A DNA stretch of 5,030 bases from JBDNFP01 sp041689775 (GTDB taxonomy: Bacteria > Bacteroidota > Bacteroidia > Cytophagales > Spirosomataceae). The notes under the pieces were generated by a model that did not search any database, was not told the origin of the DNA, and saw only the letters and a list, made by a program, of their open reading frames with translations. The stretch's first letter is position 1. Every line of letters starts with the position of its first letter. The position numbers and the translations under genes were made by a program. Below are positions 1 through 5,030 of this stretch, in pieces. The stretch is taken from the NCBI GenBank assembly GCA_041689775.1, contig JBDNFP010000387.1:1-5030 (forward strand). Reading direction: 5' to 3'.

Positions 1-2295
1 CAGTAGCGCTACCCCGATGACCAGCCCACCCGCCACCGCGAAGTACCACCACTCCATAGCAATCTTGTAGGCAAAGTCTGCCAGCCAATGCTGCATAGCG
101 TACCAGGCGAGCGGCGAGGCAATGACGAGCGCCACCACATTCAGTTTCAAAAACCCTCCCGATAGCAAGGCTACAATACTGGCGACGTTTGCACCCAACA
201 CTTTACGTATCCCGATTTCCTTCGTACGGGTTTCGGCAGAAAAAGCAACCAGACCAAACAAGCCCATGCTGGCGATAAAAATGGCAAAGACCGTAAACAT
301 TTTGGCCATCCGGGTTTCAGTCTTGAAGGTAGCATCGAAGGCATCATCCAGAAAATAATATTCGAAGGGCTTCTGTGGCTCGTATTTCTTAAAAATTCGG
401 CCCAATGTGGCTACTTTCTCCTGGATGTTGGCTTGCGGATCGAGCTGTACGTACAGTTCAGCACCACCCAGCGTTCTTACCAGATTAGTGGTGTCGTTCA
501 CCACAAAAAGCCCCATGGCCTTGATTTTATCCTGGATGGACGAGAAATGAAAATTTTTCAGAACTCCGGCTACCCGGCTACCCTTCACAACCTCCTGCCC
601 GACAGGGTCGCCTCGCATTCCCAAATCTTTGATTGCTGCTTCGTTCAAAACCATATAGTTTTGGTTTTTCCACGATCCGGCGCCGGGAGGGGTTTGCCAG
701 TTTAGTCCCAGCATTTCGATAAAATTCTGATCAACTGTATACGTCACAAGGGGTACCTCTTGCTGGGTTGAAAAGTTGCTCAAAAAGAACATATTGTATC
801 CCTTAAATAACCCCACATTGGTTACAGCTACCTGCTTCACACCCACTTGGTCACGGATTTCGTTGCGCAACGGAAAATACGTAGTGGCCACAGAGGAGGA
901 TAAGGGAATACTTAAAATCTGATCTTTATACAGTCCCAGTTTCTTGGTTTGCATATAGCTGAGTTGCTGCTTCACGACCAGACTACACACAATCAGAACA
1001 ATGGAGACGGTGAACTGCACCACCATGATAAACCGCCTTACACCGGCACTTCCCTGCCCCCCCATGAACCGTCCTTTGAGCACCGCTAGCGGGGCAAAAC
1101 CAGACAACACCAACGCGGGGTAGCTGCCGGCAATGAGTGCGCTTACCACTAGTAGCCCAAGTACATAGCCCAAAAATGAAGTAGAAAATAGAAACGAAGA
1201 GTCGATTCGCAAATCGAGTAGATCGTAAAAGGGCTGCCGCAACAGCTGCACCAACCCAAACGCGAGCAAAAAAGCCATGGAACACAGCAAAATGGATTCG
1301 ATATAGAACTGCCTCACCAAACTACCCCGCCCCGCGCCTACTACCTTGCGTACGCCCACCTCTTTGGCGCGCAACGTGGCCCGCGCCGTGGTGAGGCTCA
1401 TGTAGTTAAAAAGGGCCAAAAAGAGAATAAGCACTGCTACACCCGTAAAAATGTAGATCAGCTTCGTGTTGCCCGACTCATTGAAGTTATTGCCCAAATG
1501 AATCGTTGTAAGGCCTTCAAGCTGGTAGTCGGATTGGCTATCAAAAGCCCCCGTCTTTTTGCCTTCTTGCTTGATGCTTTTCTCCACCATAGCCACCGAC
1601 TGGTCCGAATCCAGCAGCAAGTAGGTGTTGAATACGCCCGCCTGATCCCACTCTTTTTTATTGCTTTCACTCAACTGAGGGTAGGTGGCCGTAGAAGCCA
1701 CAAAATCGAAATCGAACGATGAATTGGACGGTGGGTTGGAGGCCACACCGATGATCTGCATAGGGTGTTGACCTTCGTACGTCAGGCTCTTGCCAATCGG
1801 ACTTTCCTCACCAAAGTATTTTTTAGAGGCGCGCTCCGAAATGACCATCGTAAACGGCCGGTCGAGGGTGGCAGCGCTACCTTCTTTGATGTGAAAGGAA
1901 AATACAGTAAAAAAGGAAGGATCGGCAAACATGAAATTCTGCTCGTAAAAGGCTTCTTCCCCACGGGCAGGGTTTTTCATAACGACCTTATCTACCGCTA
2001 CTTTTACCCGTACGTACTCCTGCACCGCGGGGCTATTCTCTTTTAGCGCCGGACCTAGTTTGGCCGAAAAGGAATTGAACTGCATAGTTTGCTCCCCCAT
2101 TTTGACTTTGGCCAATATTCGGTAAATCCGAGGGTAGTTCGCATGGAATTTGTCGTAGCTGAATTCGTGCATCACAAACATCAGGATCAGCACCGACACC
2201 GCCATGCCCATCGCTAGCCCGACGATGTTTATCAGCGAGTACGTCCGGCTCTTAATCAGGTTTCGAAGGGCAATTTTTAGATAGTTTTTTAGCAT
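1..2295 (-). CDS. ABC transporter permease, MacB/FtsX-like double-FtsX type (C-terminus cut by window edge)
   Basis: Inner-membrane permease subunit of the MacB/FtsX/LolE superfamily; the family couples a cytoplasmic ATPase to periplasmic or envelope substrates, and the substrate here is unknown. I translated it by hand from ATG at 2295 to base 1: 765 codons, no stop or frameshift. Seen in order: cytoplasmic MLKNYLKIALRNL start, TM1 about 21-43, first MacB-type periplasmic domain with DPSFFTVFSF (125-134) and KKYFGEESPIGKSL (158-171), TM2 284-305, EVGVRKVVGA (312-321), TM3 about 329-349, TM4 ending in GSYPALVLS (390-398), TM5 about 421-441, second periplasmic domain with NFHFSSI (581-587), TM6 666-685, EIGIRKVLGA (693-702), TM7 with SPLAWY (727-732), and TM8 starting at WWYF (749). 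Alignment with the paralogue upstream predicts about 21 missing residues, so about 786 aa in full. The start is chosen by family fit; the frame is open upstream but has no ATG before it re-enters the neighbouring gene. It follows the paralogue by 88 bp and is probably in the same operon. Confidence 0.95.
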   Translation of the reverse strand, partial: MLKNYLKIALRNLIKSRTYSLINIVGLAMGMAVSVLILMFVMHEFSYDKFHANYPRIYRILAKVKMGEQTMQFNSFSAKLGPALKENSPAVQEYVRVKVAVDKVVMKNPARGEEAFYEQNFMFADPSFFTVFSFHIKEGSAATLDRPFTMVISERASKKYFGEESPIGKSLTYEGQHPMQIIGVASNPPSNSSFDFDFVASTATYPQLSESNKKEWDQAGVFNTYLLLDSDQSVAMVEKSIKQEGKKTGAFDSQSDYQLEGLTTIHLGNNFNESGNTKLIYIFTGVAVLILFLALFNYMSLTTARATLRAKEVGVRKVVGAGRGSLVRQFYIESILLCSMAFLLAFGLVQLLRQPFYDLLDLRIDSSFLFSTSFLGYVLGLLVVSALIAGSYPALVLSGFAPLAVLKGRFMGGQGSAGVRRFIMVVQFTVSIVLIVCSLVVKQQLSYMQTKKLGLYKDQILSIPLSSSVATTYFPLRNEIRDQVGVKQVAVTNVGLFKGYNMFFLSNFSTQQEVPLVTYTVDQNFIEMLGLNWQTPPGAGSWKNQNYMVLNEAAIKDLGMRGDPVGQEVVKGSRVAGVLKNFHFSSIQDKIKAMGLFVVNDTTNLVRTLGGAELYVQLDPQANIQEKVATLGRIFKKYEPQKPFEYYFLDDAFDATFKTETRMAKMFTVFAIFIASMGLFGLVAFSAETRTKEIGIRKVLGANVASIVALLSGGFLKLNVVALVIASPLAWYAMQHWLADFAYKIAMEWWYFAVAGGLVIGVALL

Positions 2296-2311
2296 GGCTG
2301 TTGTTTGTATC

Positions 2312-2374
2312 GATTCATGGGGAAAAGGAAGAAAGGCCAAGGGTAAATATTCTTTTCTCCATTCCTCCTTTCCT
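2312..2374. repeat. Leader foldback element, copy 1 (between the two permease genes)
   Basis: This purine-rich then pyrimidine-rich stretch fills most of the 88-bp gap between the permease genes and starts 17 bp upstream of the start codon at 2295. The left half (2312-2336) matches 4793-4817 at 21 of 25 positions. The right half (2351-2374) matches 4831-4853 with a few mismatches and one gap. The purine block 2319-2336 is complementary to the pyrimidine block around 2359-2376 at 14 of 18 positions, so the transcript could form an imperfect hairpin with a loop of about 22 nt. It might be a dispersed repeat, a shared 5' regulatory leader, or a relic of tandem duplication; the sequence cannot decide. 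It lacks the clean GC stem and U-run of an intrinsic terminator. Confidence 0.6.
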
Positions 2375-2383
2375 CCTCTAATT

Positions 2384-4777
2384 CTATTCCGACCGCAAAC
2401 TCTTCACCGGGTTGGCCACGGCGGCTTTGATGGATTGGTAGCTGACGGTCAGGAAGGCTACTACCACCGACAGCAGACCAGCTACCAGGAATACCCACCA
2501 GGGTAGGTCAATGTGGTAGGCGTAGCTTTGCAGCCATCCGTCCAGAAAATACCAGGCAAGGGGCGACGCTATCAACAACGACACCAACACCAATTTCAGG
2601 AAGTCGACCGACAGCAAACTTACGAGGCCCGTAACGCTGGCCCCGAGTACCTTGCGTACGCCTATTTCTTTGGTACGCTGCTCGGTGGTATAGGCCGCCA
2701 AACCAAACAGTCCGAGGCAGGCAATCAGGATGGCTGTAACGGAGAAAAACAAGACAATGGAAGCCGTGCGCTTCTCGGCAGCATAGAGCTTGGCAACGGC
2801 AGCGTCCAGAAAGAGGTAGTCAAAGGCCGATTCGGGAATGTGCTTTTTGAACCCGGCTGCGAGGGCCGTCAAATTATCGGAAACCCTACCTCCCTTCACC
2901 CGAACCAACAGATTACCCATGCCGTCCGTAGCGCTGTTGTGAAAGGCATAGGCCCCAATGGGCCGGTGAAAGGATTCAAAATGGAAGTCTTCCATTACAC
3001 CTACGATGATCGTGCGGTCATAGTCAAACATATTGTAGGCCGTTTTGCCAATGGCCTGCTCGGGAGTAATACCCATAAAATCAACGGCGGTTTTATTCAA
3101 TACGATCTGGACCATTGAATCGGCATCAGACGTTTTCTTGGAAAACAACTTCCCGGCGAGTAGTTTGATATTCAGCGTATTCAGAATTTCCGGTGAGGTT
3201 TGATTCGTCTGAATAGCCAGTCCAGTACCGGAGGTGGCGTCTTTGGACAAGATTCGGCCACTACCACTGGCACCGGGGTAGGTTTGGGTTTCGGAAACAT
3301 CCTCAACAAAGCCGAGGGTTTTGTAGTAGCCTTTTAGGCTATTGATCTGCGCCTGATTCTCGGCTCCTTGGGTCGAAATGGATATCACCTGATCGGGACT
3401 ATACCCCAGATTTTTCTCCTGCACAAATTGCAGCTGACGATAAAATACAAAGGTGCTAATGATGAGAATGATGGAAGCCGTAAATTGAACAATCACCAAC
3501 CCTTTGCGAATCCAGGTGGCAGAAAAGTCGGAACTCCCCCCTCGACCAAACAGGCTCAGCGGTGAAAAGGAAGATAACATCAAGGCCGGGTACGAACCTG
3601 CTACCAACGAAAGCGCTACTATGGTAAGCAGGATACTACCCAATACAGTGGCGTTCAAAAGTGCTTCGTAGGTAATATTCTTGTCAGCAATGGTATTAAA
3701 CAGCGGTAGGAAGGCCATAAAAAGTACCAGCCCGAAACCGATAGCGGCCGTGACCATAATCAATGCCTCCACGTAGAAGCGCTTTACCAGATGAAACTGA
3801 CTAGCCCCCATTACCTTGTTCAAACCTACTTCCTTTCGACGTTTCTGCGATTGGGCCGTAGCCAGGTTCATGTAGTTGATGCAGGCAATGAGCAAGATAC
3901 CAATCGCCAACGCAATGAGGATATTGACTTGCTGAAAATCACCGGTCCGGGTCGTACTTGCACTGCTGATGTGCGTCGAATAAAGGTGAACATCAGAAAG
4001 TGGTTGCAGCCAAAACCTAAACCATTGCCTGTTTTTGTCCACCTTCTTATCAAGTACCTGATTGATCTTCGCTGCTACGGTCTCCTGAATAGCGTTAGGA
4101 ACAAGCAAAAAGTACGTTTCATAGCTTGCGTTGCTCCAATGCAGCTGTTTACTAGCCCAACCTACCGTGGCAAATGAGCCAATGAGTTCGGCGTCGAGGG
4201 TAGAGTTCGAGGGAAAATCTTCGTAGACTCCCGAGATCGTAACGTCGAAGTCATGGTCTACGGTCAGAGGCTTGCCCACTGGGTTTTCGTTGCCAAAATA
4301 TTTCTGAGCCGTAGACCGACTCAACATGATTTTATTGGGGGCATCAAGGGCCGTTTTTGGGTTCCCGAATACGAGTGGAATATCAAAAACGTCGAACAAA
4401 CCGGGGTCTGACCAGTAGAGCTTTTTCTCCGCAAACTTATCTTGATCGCTTTGCACAAAGGCAGTTTTCCCGAACGAATGATACAGAAATCGGGCAAAGG
4501 CTTTAATTTCGGGAATCTCTTCCGTCATGATTGGCCCCACAATATTGGGTACGGATGCCCAGTCGTTGCTTGTCCCGTCAAAAGTGGCCGTCAATCCGAC
4601 GCGGTAAATATCGTCCGATTTCTTGTGATAGCGATCAAACGAAAGTTCCTCTTTGGTATACAAGAAAAGGTAGAGAAAAATGGCAACCCCTACCGACAGC
4701 CCCACTAGATTGAGCAATGAGAAAAGGCTATTTTTCCGCAGGCTACGCCAAGCTATTTTGAATTGGTTTTTGATCAT
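2384..4777 (-). CDS. ABC transporter permease, MacB/FtsX-like double-FtsX type (complete)
   Basis: Complete 797-residue inner-membrane permease, the usual length for Bacteroidota double-FtsX permeases without a fused ATPase. Seen in order: MIKNQFKIAWRSLRKN start, TM1 about 21-41, MacB-type periplasmic domain with DPGLFDVFDIPLVFG (124-138) and QKYFGNENPVGKPL (158-171), TM2 285-306, EVGLNKVMGA (316-325), TM3 about 339-360, TM4 about 376-393 followed by GSYPALML (394-401), TM5 426-446, second periplasmic domain, TM6 674-696, EIGVRKVLGA (704-713), TM7 about 729-745 with SPLAWYF, TM8 about 760-780, and a short tail ending NPVKSLRSE. The first coupling-type motif has N where the second has R. An in-frame ATG at 4846 would add 23 residues, but these are encoded by a foldback repeat and the family normally begins M(I/L)KN, so 4777 is preferred. 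There is no Shine-Dalgarno before 4777, only an A-rich stretch, as is common in Bacteroidota. It is first of a tandem pair. The ATPase partner and substrate are not visible. Confidence 0.95.
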   Translation of the reverse strand: MIKNQFKIAWRSLRKNSLFSLLNLVGLSVGVAIFLYLFLYTKEELSFDRYHKKSDDIYRVGLTATFDGTSNDWASVPNIVGPIMTEEIPEIKAFARFLYHSFGKTAFVQSDQDKFAEKKLYWSDPGLFDVFDIPLVFGNPKTALDAPNKIMLSRSTAQKYFGNENPVGKPLTVDHDFDVTISGVYEDFPSNSTLDAELIGSFATVGWASKQLHWSNASYETYFLLVPNAIQETVAAKINQVLDKKVDKNRQWFRFWLQPLSDVHLYSTHISSASTTRTGDFQQVNILIALAIGILLIACINYMNLATAQSQKRRKEVGLNKVMGASQFHLVKRFYVEALIMVTAAIGFGLVLFMAFLPLFNTIADKNITYEALLNATVLGSILLTIVALSLVAGSYPALMLSSFSPLSLFGRGGSSDFSATWIRKGLVIVQFTASIILIISTFVFYRQLQFVQEKNLGYSPDQVISISTQGAENQAQINSLKGYYKTLGFVEDVSETQTYPGASGSGRILSKDATSGTGLAIQTNQTSPEILNTLNIKLLAGKLFSKKTSDADSMVQIVLNKTAVDFMGITPEQAIGKTAYNMFDYDRTIIVGVMEDFHFESFHRPIGAYAFHNSATDGMGNLLVRVKGGRVSDNLTALAAGFKKHIPESAFDYLFLDAAVAKLYAAEKRTASIVLFFSVTAILIACLGLFGLAAYTTEQRTKEIGVRKVLGASVTGLVSLLSVDFLKLVLVSLLIASPLAWYFLDGWLQSYAYHIDLPWWVFLVAGLLSVVVAFLTVSYQSIKAAVANPVKSLRSE

Positions 4778-4792
4778 GGCTTTTTTAAAAAG

Positions 4793-4853
4793 GATTAATG
4801 GAGAAAGGGAGGAAAGGAAAAAGGAATCGTTCTTCGCTCCTTTCATCCTTCCT
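4793..4853. repeat. Leader foldback element, copy 2 (upstream of the first permease gene)
   Basis: Second copy of the element, starting 16 bp upstream of the start codon at 4777. The plus strand has an unbroken 27-base purine run (4800-4826), then a short spacer and a pyrimidine-rich half. Arms 4810-4829 and 4835-4854 can pair at about 17 positions with small bulges around a five-base loop, a tighter stem than in the other copy. Its right arm contains the ATG at 4846 that extends the permease reading frame. Orientation and offset relative to the gene are the same as in the other copy. Confidence 0.6.
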
Positions 4854-4880
4854 ATTTTTCTTGCTTGATTTTTATTTCAA

Positions 4881-4900
4881 TAGGACTTTTGCAAAACTGA
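4881..4900 (+). mobile_element. Possible left terminal inverted repeat of an insertion sequence
   Basis: The stretch TAGGACTTTTGCAAAACTGA contains the perfect 10-bp palindrome TTTTGCAAAA (4887-4896). It lies 20-40 bp before a start codon whose product looks like a transposase, which is where an IS left end is expected. Ends beginning AGGACTT are, from memory, common in IS elements of Bacteroidota and cyanobacteria. The matching right end and target duplication are outside the window, so the boundary is only a guess. Confidence 0.35.
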
Positions 4901-4919
4901 AATTTTATTAACTTGTGGG

Positions 4920-5030
4920 ATGAAAACAACGCGCGAACTTTACTGCCAGTACCTTCTTTCGAGCCAAGTCAACTACACCTGCACGAATCTGGCTGACCAT
5001 TTTGCCGACCTGACCCACGACGACGTCAGC
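4920..5030 (+). CDS. Probable IS transposase, N-terminal fragment (cut by window edge)
   Basis: ATG at 4920 opens a frame that stays open to the last base: 37 codons, starting MKTTRELYCQYLLSSQVNYT and ending in ADHFADLTHDDVS. The pattern 'xLYxxYLLSS...T.LA......HDxVS' resembles the N-terminal helical region of DDE transposases (IS701/IS4-like), where a YL(I/L)SS segment is followed by SHD and then R(F/Y)L. Catalytic residues would lie outside the window, so the family is a recognition-based guess and the gene might be whole or broken. It is divergent from the permease pair, with 142 bp between the two starts. A GTGGG directly before the ATG is too close to be a convincing ribosome binding site. 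Confidence 0.6.
   Translation, partial: MKTTRELYCQYLLSSQVNYTCTNLADHFADLTHDDVS

Noticed and set aside
122..705. Two plus-strand open frames (122-358 and 433-705)
   Set aside because: Both are antisense to the conserved C-terminal half of the downstream permease, which is intact in its own frame; no family resemblance was seen.
983..1285. 100-codon minus-strand open frame
   Set aside because: It is in a different frame inside the downstream permease, whose own frame encodes clear TM3-TM5 and the GSYPALVLS motif.
1..2295. Downstream permease as a pseudogene, because no single long complete reading frame is bounded by a stop within the window
   Set aside because: Codon-by-codon translation from 2295 to 1 gives 765 uninterrupted codons; the stop is simply beyond the left edge.
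2296..2383. Intrinsic terminator between the two permease genes
   Set aside because: The foldback here is A/G versus T/C rich with mismatches and a long loop, and no T-run follows on the minus strand, so it does not look like a Rho-independent terminator.
2513..3118. 201-codon plus-strand open frame opposite the upstream permease
   Set aside because: It lies wholly antisense to a well-supported permease reading frame, has no recognisable domain and a Q/G/N-rich composition typical of a reverse-strand shadow.
3791..4177. 128-codon plus-strand open frame
   Set aside because: Antisense to the conserved TM2/coupling-motif region and first periplasmic domain of the complete permease; no independent support.
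4888..4915. Bacteroidota-type promoter (TTTG ... TAnnTTTG) before the transposase-like gene
   Set aside because: TTTG at 4888 and TAACTTG at 4909 are reminiscent, but the second box is incomplete, the spacing is about 17 bp instead of the usual 19-21, and it almost touches the start codon.

Overview
The window looks like chromosomal DNA of a Bacteroidota bacterium, most likely of the Cytophagales (Spirosoma, Dyadobacter or Runella type). This rests on three things. The two large proteins are the roughly 790-800 residue 'double FtsX' ABC permeases that these genomes carry in many copies. GC content is middling. There is no clear Shine-Dalgarno sequence in front of the main starts, with A/T-rich leaders instead. 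Genus is not resolvable from sequence alone.

Layout: almost everything from 1 to 4777 is on the minus strand and consists of two tandem paralogous permease genes. The upstream gene (2384-4777) is complete, at 797 aa. The downstream gene starts at 2295 and is open without interruption to base 1 (765 codons). It runs off the left edge, short of its C-terminus by about 21 residues judging from its paralogue. They are separated by 88 bp and are probably cotranscribed. No ATPase partner is visible.

Both starts are preceded, at nearly the same offset (16-17 bp), by a related ~62-bp purine/pyrimidine foldback element (2312-2374 and 4793-4853). The element upstream of the first gene contains an in-frame ATG, so a longest-ORF caller would add 23 spurious residues to that protein.

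At the right end a plus-strand gene starts at 4920 and is cut by the window edge. Its 37 visible residues resemble the N-terminus of an insertion-sequence transposase, and a possible IS end lies 20-40 bp before it. If so, an IS sits about 100 bp upstream of the permease pair and may have separated it from its original promoter or neighbours.

Functionally the pair are inner-membrane permeases of the MacB/FtsX/LolE superfamily, which usually work with a separate ATPase on export, lipoprotein or envelope-stress substrates. The substrate cannot be read from the sequence. No RNA gene, CRISPR array or obviously novel multi-gene system is present. The most unusual element is the repeated leader foldback.
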